Source: Planctomycetota bacterium (GTDB taxonomy: Bacteria > Planctomycetota > UBA1135 > GCA-002686595). From it: a stretch of DNA of 59,082 nt. This document shows, one piece after another, positions 35,558 to 43,050 of this stretch. Positions within the stretch are counted from its first letter, which is position 1; each line of letters opens with the position of its first letter. Where the stretch lies: assembly GCA_002686945.1 (NCBI GenBank), contig NYYZ01000006.1:22456-81537 (forward strand). Reading direction: 5' to 3'. The notes under the pieces were generated by a model. The model was not told the DNA's origin, ran no database searches, and saw only the letters and a program-made list of their open reading frames with translations. The position numbers and the translations under genes are program-made.

Positions 35558-36154
35558 CTACAGATGACGGGAAAGATCTGGATGCGGCCGTGAAATCACA
35601 ACCTGGCGCAACAACATGCCTGAGGTCTCGGCACTCTTGGATCCCGACAGGACCGCCGAGCGCACATCGCTGACCTCGCCTGTGACGCTCAGGTAGCTAC
35701 GCCCCCCAAGTCCATTGGCGATGCGCAATTCCAAGAGGTCCACCGCCGACTGCTTGAGAGCCGCATCCGCCGCCAGAATTGCCGCAGCAATGCTCGTGGT
35801 CTCGATCACCCCGAGGGCATCCAGGGTGCCTTCGATTTGGCCATCGCGACGGCGCAGCCCATTTTCTACCTGCGGGTGGATCTGAGGAATCAATAAACGG
35901 TCAATCAGATCGTTGCCCGCCAATTCCGCCCCACGCCGAAGAGCAGCCTGCAGATCATCCACTGAGCCACTGAAGAGCATGGCGTACTTGCCCGGTTGCA
36001 CCGAAGATGCAAAGAGCAGTTCTATATCAGCCTCCCACAGAATGGAGTCTACGGTTTCGATTCCGCGCGCCACACTGCCAAGCTCCAAGAGGCCTATCGC
36101 AGGTCCCATGGTCACTTCGCTGCGCATTTCAGGGTTATAGTCACTTCGAGTCAT
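35558..36154 (-). CDS. Trimeric shell protein, PduT-like BMC-T
   Basis: Tandem BMC-domain shell protein forming pseudohexameric trimers in microcompartment facets. Domain 1 (about residues 19-95) opens with AIGLLELGSVARGIETVDSI. Domain 2 (about 105-190) opens with ALGVIETTSIAAAILAADAAL and ends with VVISRPHPDL. It aligns with PduT across its length, including GKYAMLFSGSVDDLQAAL and NGLGGRSYLSVTGEVSDV. The PduT Fe-S ligand (Cys in ICPGKF) is Gln53 here (VQPGKY), and the protein has no cysteine at all. GAGGAG at 36161-36166, 6 bases before ATG 36154, supports this start; it is one of few clear ribosome-binding sites in the window. Confidence 0.92.
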   Translation of the reverse strand: MTRSDYNPEMRSEVTMGPAIGLLELGSVARGIETVDSILWEADIELLFASSVQPGKYAMLFSGSVDDLQAALRRGAELAGNDLIDRLLIPQIHPQVENGLRRRDGQIEGTLDALGVIETTSIAAAILAADAALKQSAVDLLELRIANGLGGRSYLSVTGEVSDVRSAVLSGSKSAETSGMLLRQVVISRPHPDLSRHL

Positions 36155-36160
36155 GTTTGG

Positions 36161-36166
36161 CTCCTC
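36161..36166 (-). promoter_or_regulatory. Ribosome-binding site of the BMC-T gene
   Basis: GAGGAG on the minus strand with 6-base spacing to ATG 36154. It decides between this start and two downstream in-frame ATGs (36127 and 36109). Most genes here lack such a site. Confidence 0.75.
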
Positions 36167-36190
36167 GTTGGAGTTGCTAGGGTCTTTCTT

Positions 36191-36499
36191 CTAGACCGTG
36201 TCGTCGTCTTGGTGGGAATGTACAGTGCGGTCCTGGAGTTCACAGCGGTCGACAATGCCGACCACCGCTGATTGAAAGCCGATGTCGTGGCCACGGCCGA
36301 TTGCATGACGTGCAGCCCGGCCATAGGCCACCAACACTCGCTCGCCAATGCCTGCGCCCAGGGGATCGGCAGCAACCACAGTCTCGGCCGTCCCCGCTCC
36401 AGCGGCATCGAGAGGTCTGACCACCAGGAAGCGCAGTCCCTCCAGACTGGGGTCTTTGACCGTTGCCCAGAGGCTGCCCACTACGGTTCCGAGGATCAT
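36191..36499 (-). CDS. Pentameric shell vertex protein, EutN/CcmL (BMC-P 2)
   Basis: 102-residue BMC-P protein that caps icosahedral vertices of the shell. The family start MILGTVVGSLWATVKDPSLEG is followed by LRFLVVRPLD, then VAADPLGAGIGERVLVAYGRAAR and SAVVGIVD. The short C-terminal tail is Asp/His-rich (HSHQDDDTV). It overlaps the preceding BMC-P gene by four bases (ATGA), so the two vertex proteins are translationally coupled. Confidence 0.93.
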   Translation of the reverse strand: MILGTVVGSLWATVKDPSLEGLRFLVVRPLDAAGAGTAETVVAADPLGAGIGERVLVAYGRAARHAIGRGHDIGFQSAVVGIVDRCELQDRTVHSHQDDDTV

Positions 36500-36879
36500 G
36501 AGGAAGCCTCCTCTGCATGACCGGGATCAGTGCTGCCGGCGCCGGCCGCATGCAGAGCAGTCCGTCCCGCATTGGTCGAGGCCTGCCAGGAAGCCGGTGC
36601 GTTGGGCGCGTCAATATCGTCAACGATCCCCACCACCGCAGCTTCGAGTGCAAAGTCCCCGTCCCCCCCCATGGCGACCCGAGCAGCCTTGCCAAAAGCC
36701 ACCAGTACCGCCTCGCCCTCATGGGCCCCGAGGGGATCCGCGCAAACCACCGGGGCCACTTTGCTGTTGCCCGGTTCGTCATGATCGTCAAGTGGCTGCA
36801 CCACAAGCAGGCGCTTGCCCTCCAGATCGCGCATCTTACGCGTGGCCCAGACCTGACCAACTACCCGTCCGATGAACAT
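36496..36879 (-). CDS. Pentameric shell vertex protein, EutN/CcmL (BMC-P 1)
   Basis: 127 residues. The BMC-P core (residues 1-95) opens with MFIGRVVGQVWATRKMRDLEG and LLVVQPLD, then CADPLGAHEGEAVLVAFGKAARVA and AAVVGIVDDID. An extra C-terminal tail of about 32 residues (from NAPASWQAS to HAEEASS) is not part of the fold and could contact cargo or neighbouring facets. The start codon overlaps the stop of the preceding tandem-BMC gene by one base (TGATG), which marks tight coupling. Confidence 0.93.
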   Translation of the reverse strand: MFIGRVVGQVWATRKMRDLEGKRLLVVQPLDDHDEPGNSKVAPVVCADPLGAHEGEAVLVAFGKAARVAMGGDGDFALEAAVVGIVDDIDAPNAPASWQASTNAGRTALHAAGAGSTDPGHAEEASS

Positions 36880-37541
36880 CAGTCCTGGCCCCCCAACCGA
36901 GCCAGCGTCCGGCGCACCGCATCAACAGCCGCTTCGATCTCAGCGTCGCTGCCGGCGAGGCGCAAACGCCCCACGGCTCCTTCGGCTCCCAGGCCCACCA
37001 GGCGCACGGGTGCGGCCTTTTCAGCCTCGTTGGCCAGGAGAGTCACGTGCACTGCAGGGGCCACTTCAAGGGTGTAAAGGGTGTCACCTCCCAGGACCAA
37101 CATGCCCGCCCGGGTGCGATTGATCAGCATGGCGTGGTGATCTGAAATCTGACGAATGATCTCGTCGTTCAAGACCTTTGGCCGCAGTTGATCTCCTGCT
37201 TCCTTGCCCAGCGAGTGGAGCATTATCTCGCCAGCGCGCAGTACCTGGCCCTGATCCGGGCCGTGCACCTCCAGGGTTCCATAGTGCCGCTCGGTGATCA
37301 ACGCGCCGGGGGTCACATCGCAGGCCTTGAGAGCCTGATCAAGAATTCGATTGATCACGATGCCTGGCTGCACCTCCAGCCAAAAAGCGCTCTCCCCGGC
37401 CACGGGGAAATAGCCGTCTGAATTCGCCGCGCAAGTGGCGGCGAATTGAGGCTGCAGCTGGTCCAAGTGGACCGCTGCGCGCAGTTCAACGGTTTGCTGT
37501 TGCAAGGCCATCAATCGATTCAAAGGTGCCGCCGAAGGCAC
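36879..37541 (-). CDS. Divergent tandem BMC-domain protein (BMC-T-like)
   Basis: 220 residues (GTG start; ATG 37511 would give 210). Two stretches align with the BMC fold. Residues ~52-110 are FWLEVQPGIVINRILDQALKA...YGTLEVHGPDQGQVLRAG. Residues ~150-210 are LYTLEVAPAVHVTLLANEAEK...VGRLRLAGSDAEIEAAVDAV. Each has the 'LE(V/T)...A...KA..V' helix and the closing 'V.G....(V/I)..A' strand-helix. The linker (SDHHAMLINRTRAGMLVLGG) and the ~50-residue N-terminus are unlike PduT or EutL as I know them. I considered PduL and found no match. It probably forms a pseudohexameric shell tile, and may line a special pore. Confidence 0.62.
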   Translation of the reverse strand: MPSAAPLNRLMALQQQTVELRAAVHLDQLQPQFAATCAANSDGYFPVAGESAFWLEVQPGIVINRILDQALKACDVTPGALITERHYGTLEVHGPDQGQVLRAGEIMLHSLGKEAGDQLRPKVLNDEIIRQISDHHAMLINRTRAGMLVLGGDTLYTLEVAPAVHVTLLANEAEKAAPVRLVGLGAEGAVGRLRLAGSDAEIEAAVDAVRRTLARLGGQD

Positions 37542-37590
37542 AAGACTCAGCGCTTCACTGAAGAGACTCTGATTTCAGCGGACGAAATTC

Positions 37591-37878
37591 CTAATCGTCA
37601 CCTGGCAGATAGCTCTCAAGATCCCCGGCGGGCCGGGGAATCACATGGGTGCTGACCAACTCGCCTACTCGGCGAGCGCCCACGGCCCCGGCCTCCACCG
37701 CAGCCTTCACTGCGCCCACTTCTCCGCGCACCATGACCGTGACCAAGCCACCGCCAGAGGTTTCTTTGCGCATTAGAGAGACCTTGGCTGCCTTGCACAT
37801 GGCATCGGCCGCTTCAACAGCTCCCACAAGGCCTTTGGTTTCGATCAGCCCGAGGGCGATTTCAGTTTCATTTGACAT
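37591..37878 (-). CDS. Hexameric shell protein BMC-H 2
   Basis: 95-residue single BMC-domain protein that tiles the shell facets. It shows [20 protein letters not shown], then [20 protein letters not shown] and the edge motif [12 protein letters not shown]. The pore-facing loop reads ETSGGG. It is almost identical over the first helix to BMC-H 1 but differs at the pore loop and tail, so the two may tune pore chemistry. It lies between the aldehyde dehydrogenase and the tandem-BMC gene. Confidence 0.96.
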   Translation of the reverse strand: MSNETEIALGLIETKGLVGAVEAADAMCKAAKVSLMRKETSGGGLVTVMVRGEVGAVKAAVEAGAVGARRVGELVSTHVIPRPAGDLESYLPGDD

Positions 37879-37910
37879 GGTAATTCTTTTGGTTCAGTTC
37901 TAGTTGCAAT

Positions 37911-39869
37911 CTATGCGTGACAGGCACCGGTTTGGACGTCTTGATGGGGACAACCCGGACAGGGACCCATGGGACAACCGCTGCCGGCGTGAGTAAGAAT
38001 CGTGCGAATCTCGCTCGCATCGAGGACTCCACCGGTATCGGTGGAGGGAGGACTGGTTGAGGCTGCACTGCGAGACGGACTGCTACTGACCCGCCTGGTG
38101 GCGAGCTGGGGCCCGGGAGTACGCACAAAGGTCAGGCTTGAGGGTTGAGCTGGAACGGAAACCGGAGAACTCCGAGCCATCACTGGGCTGACTATCCCTT
38201 CTATGCGCTTCCTCTGACAATCGCTGCAGTCACAGTCTGGGCCGCAGCTGGAGGCCTTGACCGTGCCACTGGCAGCCCGCGGCGACGCCTTGCGGCGGCC
38301 CTCAATGGGAATCGTCCCACCCCAGGCCATTTGGGGGGCACTTGCAGGCGGCCCTCCGGCAGCACCCAAGACGCTGACAGTGGACGGCGCGTGACCACCC
38401 TGGCCCGACCCAGCTCCACCCCGTAGGCCTGGATCACCTCGCTGGCCGCTTCCCCGGGGAGCCGGATCCCCCAGCATCTCTGCAACCCGTTGATGGGCGC
38501 GCTCTTCGATCTCAGGCCAATCGGCCTTGGGAAAGGCTATGCGCTTGATATTGAGCAGATGGCGTGCGGTGATGTTGTCACTGGTGATGTTGCCCGCCTG
38601 TGGTCCGCAACCTAGGGAGAACGAGGGCATCAAGCCGGTGCTGAAACCCACCGCTCCTGTTGAACTCGGACCGTTCATCACGATGCGGTTGGCGGGCTTG
38701 TCGAGGGCAAAGGCTTCAAGCACTCTTCGCTCCTGAGCATGCACGGCCATGGTGTGCCCCAGGCCGCCAAAGTGCAGCACTTGCTTGGCAACTTTGCAGC
38801 CCTCCTCCCATCCGTCGACCAGATGAACGGAGAGTACCGGCGCCAGAATCTCGATGGAGAGTGGATGTTCACGTCCCACGCCGCCTTGATGCACCAACAG
38901 GACCGTGGTGCTTCGTGGCACGTGGAAGCCTGCATTCTCCGCAATCCGCCAGGGATCGATGCCCACCAGGTCGGGGTTCATACTCCCGCCCCGGTTGCAG
39001 TAGGCCTCGAGTTGCGCGCACTCGGTGGAACTCGCCAGATGAGCGCCGCGCTCAATCAGCGCCGCCAACAGACGGTCGGCAATGGGCTTGTCCAAGACAA
39101 GAGCCTGCTCCGAGCAACATAGGGTCGCATTGTCAAAGCTCTGGCTTGTAACCAGGTCCTTTGCAACCTGATCCAGTCGGGCGCTACGGTCCACATAAGC
39201 TGGGACATTGCCGGGGCCTACCCCATAGGCGGGTTTGCCGCTGGAATATGCCGCGCGCACCAGTCCCGAGCCACCGGTGGCCAGGATCACCGACACATCC
39301 GGGTGCTTCATCAGGGCTCCGGTGGAGTCGATGGTCGGACGCTGCAGCGCCGAGACCAGGTCCGCGGGGCCCCCTGCTCTCTGAATCGCTCGACGCATGA
39401 CCTCCACGGTCTCGCAAATGCAGCGCGCTGCCCGGGGGTGGGGACTGATGACGACCGCGTTGCGACCCTTGACGGAAATAATGGCCTTGAACAGGGCGGT
39501 CGAAGTGGGGTTCGTCGTGGGGATGATCCCGGCCACCACACCCACGGGCGTAGCCACCTCCCACAGGCCTGTTCGGTCGTCCTGCTTGAGGAAACCCACC
39601 GTTCGCTCGTCCTTGATCGATTCCCAGACCCCTTCGGAGCCAAAGAGGTTCTTGAGCACCTTGTAATGCACCCGACCTATGCCGGTTTCTTCCACCGCGA
39701 GGCGGGCCAGATCATGGGCCGCACGGACCCCAGCCTCGGCCATGGCCGAAACAACCCGGTCAGTGGTTGCCTGGTCCCATCCAGCCGCTATTTTCTGGGC
39801 CGCCTTTGCTCGGGCGACCTGGTCACGGACCTCCTGGAGGGCGGCGAGATCGGAATCAATTCCCCGCAT
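37911..39869 (-). CDS. BMC aldehyde dehydrogenase, CoA-acylating type, with Cys-rich tail
   Basis: 652 residues from ATG 39869; core of about 475 residues like PduP/EutE. Visible are VATPVGVVAGIIPTTNPTST, KGRNAVVISPHPRA, ILATGGSGLVRAAYSSGKPAYGVGPGN in pieces, and the catalytic SFDNATLCCSEQ (Cys251/252). The core ends at ARHLLNIKRIAFP. These enzymes turn an aldehyde, CoA and NAD+ into acyl-CoA inside the shell. The extra ~175 residues are unusual: low-complexity linkers, CGPDCDCSDC near 541-550, SEIRTILTHAG near 615-625 (possible encapsulation helix) and CPMGPCPGC near 631-639. An N-terminal helix (LAALQEVRDQVARAKAAQKI) could also be a targeting peptide. Part of the tail may be out of its ancestral frame. 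Confidence 0.92.
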   Translation of the reverse strand: MRGIDSDLAALQEVRDQVARAKAAQKIAAGWDQATTDRVVSAMAEAGVRAAHDLARLAVEETGIGRVHYKVLKNLFGSEGVWESIKDERTVGFLKQDDRTGLWEVATPVGVVAGIIPTTNPTSTALFKAIISVKGRNAVVISPHPRAARCICETVEVMRRAIQRAGGPADLVSALQRPTIDSTGALMKHPDVSVILATGGSGLVRAAYSSGKPAYGVGPGNVPAYVDRSARLDQVAKDLVTSQSFDNATLCCSEQALVLDKPIADRLLAALIERGAHLASSTECAQLEAYCNRGGSMNPDLVGIDPWRIAENAGFHVPRSTTVLLVHQGGVGREHPLSIEILAPVLSVHLVDGWEEGCKVAKQVLHFGGLGHTMAVHAQERRVLEAFALDKPANRIVMNGPSSTGAVGFSTGLMPSFSLGCGPQAGNITSDNITARHLLNIKRIAFPKADWPEIEERAHQRVAEMLGDPAPRGSGQRGDPGLRGGAGSGQGGHAPSTVSVLGAAGGPPASAPQMAWGGTIPIEGRRKASPRAASGTVKASSCGPDCDCSDCQRKRIEGIVSPVMARSSPVSVPAQPSSLTFVRTPGPQLATRRVSSSPSRSAASTSPPSTDTGGVLDASEIRTILTHAGSGCPMGPCPGCPHQDVQTGACHA

Positions 39870-39884
39870 CACTCAACCCAGAAC

Positions 39885-40184
39885 CTACTTGCCGCCAGCA
39901 GCCACAGGCTGCATGTCTGGAAGAATGCGCTCCAACTGATTGTGGGGGCGCGGAATCACATGCACGCTCACCAACTCGCCTACCCGGCGAGCGGCTGCAG
40001 CACCGGCATCGGTGGCGGCCTTGACCGCTCCTACTTCACCGCGCACGAAGAAAGTGATCAGGCCGGCGGTGGCCTTTTCCTTGCTAAACAACTCGACCTT
40101 GGCGGCCTTGACCATTGCGTCGGCGGCCTCGATGGCGCCCACCAAACCTTTGGTCTCGACCATTCCTAGAGCTAGGGAATTCAT
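39885..40184 (-). CDS. Hexameric shell protein BMC-H 1, first gene of the BMC operon
   Basis: 99-residue BMC-H protein from ATG 40184 (the frame is open upstream, but the added residues are not BMC-like). It shows [20 protein letters not shown], then [20 protein letters not shown] and [11 protein letters not shown]. The pore loop reads EKATAG. A short tail ([13 protein letters not shown]) follows the fold. It is the promoter-proximal gene of an eleven-gene minus-strand operon ending at 31987; as in other BMC loci, the first hexamer is expected to be the major shell component. Confidence 0.96.
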   Translation of the reverse strand: MNSLALGMVETKGLVGAIEAADAMVKAAKVELFSKEKATAGLITFFVRGEVGAVKAATDAGAAAARRVGELVSVHVIPRPHNQLERILPDMQPVAAGGK

Positions 40185-40405
40185 GGGAGGATAGGTTCTC
40201 GTCTGTGAAAAGGGACTCAGGGAAAGGGACCTGCAGTTCGCAGGCCTCCGTGAAGAGAGGAGTCTAGCCAGCCATCTCCGGATCCGTATCTGCAAAGCGT
40301 GAACTCTTCAACGCCGACTAGATAGGGGTCAGATAAAGGGAATATAAACTCCGCTAGACGACACAATCCGCTCAAGAAGAGTAGTTGAGGCCCAAATACA
40401 CCCCA
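40185..40405 (-). promoter_or_regulatory. Probable promoter region of the BMC operon
   Basis: 221 bp upstream of BMC-H 1, with a local AT-rich patch at about 40330-40350. TATATT on the minus strand at 40341-40346 is a possible -10. TTGAGC (40370-40375) and TTGTGT (40361-40366) lie upstream, but their spacings (23 and 14) are poor, so no firm promoter can be named. The region also separates the operon from the amidohydrolase gene on the same strand. No riboswitch is recognised. Confidence 0.3.
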
Positions 40406-41626
40406 CTAGAGTCCCAGTTCAGGCCGCGCCCGGAACACCACCGGGTCGAGCCGCTGGTGTGTTCCTGGCAAGTGCACCCTGGATTTGAGCAGCACCTCGA
40501 AGAGCAGGGGGTTTGACTCAAACAAGGCCTGAAGCACCTCTCGATCACCAGGATCCAAGTATCCCGCCCGCTCCAATGGCCAGAGCATGATCAGCGGCCC
40601 CACGGCGGGCAGAGGCCAGTCGCTGCCGTTGACCAGCATCCCGTGCAGATCCGGTCGGGACAGAATTGCTGGCAGGGCTACGGAAAAGTGGTTCACGTTG
40701 CAGATGGTGGAAATGTCCCCCAGCAAGCGCCCCCCTCCTCCACGCTCATCGAAGAGCCGTAGACACAATTCAACTGCGGGCACCATGGGCAGAGCGGGAT
40801 CATCCAGGTCCCGGGCCAGTCCTCCGGCAGCGCAGTGCCCCACGATCACCTGGGCTCCAGCATCCAGGGCCGCCCGCACCAGGAGCGGATTGTTCAGGTG
40901 GTTCTGGCTGATCTTCCCGACCGCACCCTCAGTGCCCGTATGGATCAGGAGCCAGACCCCCAGCCTCCCTGCTTCCGCATAGAAGGGCAGGAGCCGCTTG
41001 TCCCTGAGTTCAATCCCCTGGGCGCTGGGCAACCACTTGACGACCCGCACTCCAGCGGCTGCGACCCGCCGGAGTTCCTTCAGGGCGTCGGGCCGGAGAG
41101 GGTGAATGCTGGCCGCAGCAATGAGATGACCGGGATACCGCTCCTGGGCCATTAGAGCCCAGTCATTCGGTACAAAGAAGTCGCTGCCCGCCCGATCCGG
41201 CCGCCCTTGACTGTCGTGGCGCTGATCGAAGGCCAATACGTGATGACGCGCTTTGAAGGGCATGGCCGCTGAGAGCTGCGCCAGGTGATCTACCCAGGCA
41301 GAATCCTCAGCATCCTTCCCCGGCAAACCCGCTGCCGAAAAGAACCGCCCACGCACGAAATCAAGCGGATGCAGGGGGTCCTTGAGCCTTTCGTTCATCC
41401 AGCACTTCGATCCCCTCCCCCGGCCCGCCAGATGGGCATGCACATCGATCATGGGCTGACCCAACAGGTCGTCCTCAAAAGCCTGTACCCAAGAGGCTGC
41501 TGTACCCTCCAATTCCATGCCCTCCTGCAAGCCCACGAGCGGCGAGGGGGCAGCGAAGTGTTCCAGGCAAGCGGGCAAGCCCAGCCACACCAGCAGCAGT
41601 AATCCAAGAGCAGCCACGGGTCCCAT
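40406..41626 (-). CDS. Lipoprotein amidohydrolase (amidohydrolase_2 type)
   Basis: TIM-barrel metal hydrolase of the amidohydrolase superfamily, exported. From ATG 41626 the signal GPVAALGLLLLVWLGLPAC ends in a lipobox. The mature part has the metal-binding MIDVHAHLAG, AAASIHPLRPDA, a Lys in VRVVKWLPS, then LIHTGTEG, VIVGHCAAGG and the catalytic Asp in LVNGSDWPLP. The 406-residue length fits. The substrate is unknown. It lies upstream of the BMC operon on the same strand, 222 bp away, and divergently next to an amino-acid-type permease; a shared pathway is possible but unproven. Confidence 0.82.
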   Translation of the reverse strand: MGPVAALGLLLLVWLGLPACLEHFAAPSPLVGLQEGMELEGTAASWVQAFEDDLLGQPMIDVHAHLAGRGRGSKCWMNERLKDPLHPLDFVRGRFFSAAGLPGKDAEDSAWVDHLAQLSAAMPFKARHHVLAFDQRHDSQGRPDRAGSDFFVPNDWALMAQERYPGHLIAAASIHPLRPDALKELRRVAAAGVRVVKWLPSAQGIELRDKRLLPFYAEAGRLGVWLLIHTGTEGAVGKISQNHLNNPLLVRAALDAGAQVIVGHCAAGGLARDLDDPALPMVPAVELCLRLFDERGGGGRLLGDISTICNVNHFSVALPAILSRPDLHGMLVNGSDWPLPAVGPLIMLWPLERAGYLDPGDREVLQALFESNPLLFEVLLKSRVHLPGTHQRLDPVVFRARPELGL

Positions 41627-41664
41627 GAGTTTCTGGAGTCGCACGGCCCTAGGATAGCAGGCCC

Positions 41665-42987
41665 ATGGAAACCAAACGACTGACCACTCTCGACGCGACC
41701 CTGCTGGTCATGGGCGGCATCATTGGAGTCGGTATCTTCTTCAAACCAGGAGAGGTCGCGGGGATCCTCCCCAGCCAGGGTGCCTACTTCTCAGCTTGGG
41801 GTTTGGGCACCCTTGCAGCCCTGGCAGGGGCCATGACCTTTGCCGAATTGGCGGCGATGCTTCCGAGGGAGGGAGGTTGGTTTGAGTTCTTGCGTGAGGG
41901 CATCGGGCGGCTCCCCGCGTTTCTCTTCGCCTGGGTGGTCCTGCTGGTGATCTCCACCGGTGCCTCGGCGGGGGTAGCTGAATTCTGCGCCGAGCAGTTG
42001 GCGGAGGTCCTGGCCTGGAAAGCGGGACCAACAGAATTGCGCCTGATGGCTGCTGCGGTCATAGCAGGAGTCACTCTGATGGGCTGCCTTGGCATCAAGC
42101 GAGCGGCTCTATTGCAGAACCTGTGCATGGGGGCCAAGCTCCTGTCGATTCTGGTGCTTGTGCTGACGGGATTGGCCCTGACGGCTCCGGCGGCGGCCGA
42201 CCCCACCCCCATCACGATCGACACGGGGATCTCCCTCGGGAGCGGCCTGGTGCGCGCTTCGCTGCCGGTGCTCTTCACCTTTGGTGGCTGGCAGCTGGTG
42301 ACCTACATTGCTCCCAGCATCGACAATCCCCAGCGCGCCCTGCCGCGGGCCATTGTCGGTGGCATCTTGGGGGTCGGGGTGGTTTACGGCCTGCTGAATC
42401 TGGCCTACGTACGAGTACTCGGCATGGAACGCCTGGGCAGTGAGCCCAATGTGGCCGCGGCCCTGGCAGAGGCAACCCTTGGCGCCTCGGGTGGGCGCTT
42501 TCTGTCGGCGGCCATGGCAGTCAGCGCCCTCGGCTTTCTGATTGCCACCCTGATTGCCACCCCCAGCATCTATGTGGCAATGGCCCGCCAGCGGTTGTTC
42601 TTTGCTACCACCGGGCGCCTGCACCCGCGTACGGGCGCTCCGACTCGAGCCCTGGTGCTGCAGGCACTGATCTGCTTCGTGTACTTGTCCTGGAGCGGAG
42701 ATGTCAAGAGCGACCTGGGCGATGCAGTGGTCTTCGCGGAGTGGATCTTCCACGGACTGGCAGCTGTGGCCCTGCTGCACCTGGCCCACAAGGGGCGAGC
42801 GCGCCCTTTCAAGAGCCCCCTCTATCCCCTCTTTCCAATGCTGTACCTGTTGATCGCCGCGGGAGTCGTGGTGGGAAATCTGGTCACCACTGAAGCGCGC
42901 ATCACCCTTCTGGGGCTGGGAGTTCTGGCCCTTGGAGGAGTGGTCTACTGGCTTTGGGCACCCAAGGATGCGCCGACGTTGAAGTAA
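41665..42987 (+). CDS. APC-family amino acid permease
   Basis: 440-residue inner-membrane transporter with about 12 hydrophobic helices. The N-terminal helix carries the family motif MGGIIGVGIFFKPGEVAG, followed by LAALAGAMTFAELAAMLPREGG. The central helix has PVLFTFGGWQLVTYIAPSI, and a later loop ATPSIYVAMARQRLFF...RTGAPTRALVLQ is typical of APC carriers. It resembles the LAT/YfnA-type branch. ATG 41665 is only 38 bp from the divergent amidohydrolase start, so the two may share regulation. Confidence 0.88.
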   Translation: METKRLTTLDATLLVMGGIIGVGIFFKPGEVAGILPSQGAYFSAWGLGTLAALAGAMTFAELAAMLPREGGWFEFLREGIGRLPAFLFAWVVLLVISTGASAGVAEFCAEQLAEVLAWKAGPTELRLMAAAVIAGVTLMGCLGIKRAALLQNLCMGAKLLSILVLVLTGLALTAPAAADPTPITIDTGISLGSGLVRASLPVLFTFGGWQLVTYIAPSIDNPQRALPRAIVGGILGVGVVYGLLNLAYVRVLGMERLGSEPNVAAALAEATLGASGGRFLSAAMAVSALGFLIATLIATPSIYVAMARQRLFFATTGRLHPRTGAPTRALVLQALICFVYLSWSGDVKSDLGDAVVFAEWIFHGLAAVALLHLAHKGRARPFKSPLYPLFPMLYLLIAAGVVVGNLVTTEARITLLGLGVLALGGVVYWLWAPKDAPTLK

Positions 42988-43050
42988 ACGCCTGGCAAGG
43001 CCTGGGTTCAGGTTGGAAACCCCTTCTGAGTCTACAGGTGATGGCTCACA

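Noticed and set aside
36181-36197. Small GGTCT/AGACC hairpin between BMC-P 2 and BMC-T as a terminator.
   Set aside because: Only five pairs and no U-tract; it overlaps the end of the BMC-P 2 gene and is inside a continuous operon.
36879-37541. Reading this gene as the phosphotransacylase PduL, expected in a metabolosome.
   Set aside because: PduL's His-rich metal motifs and two-domain pattern are not found; both halves align better with the BMC shell fold.
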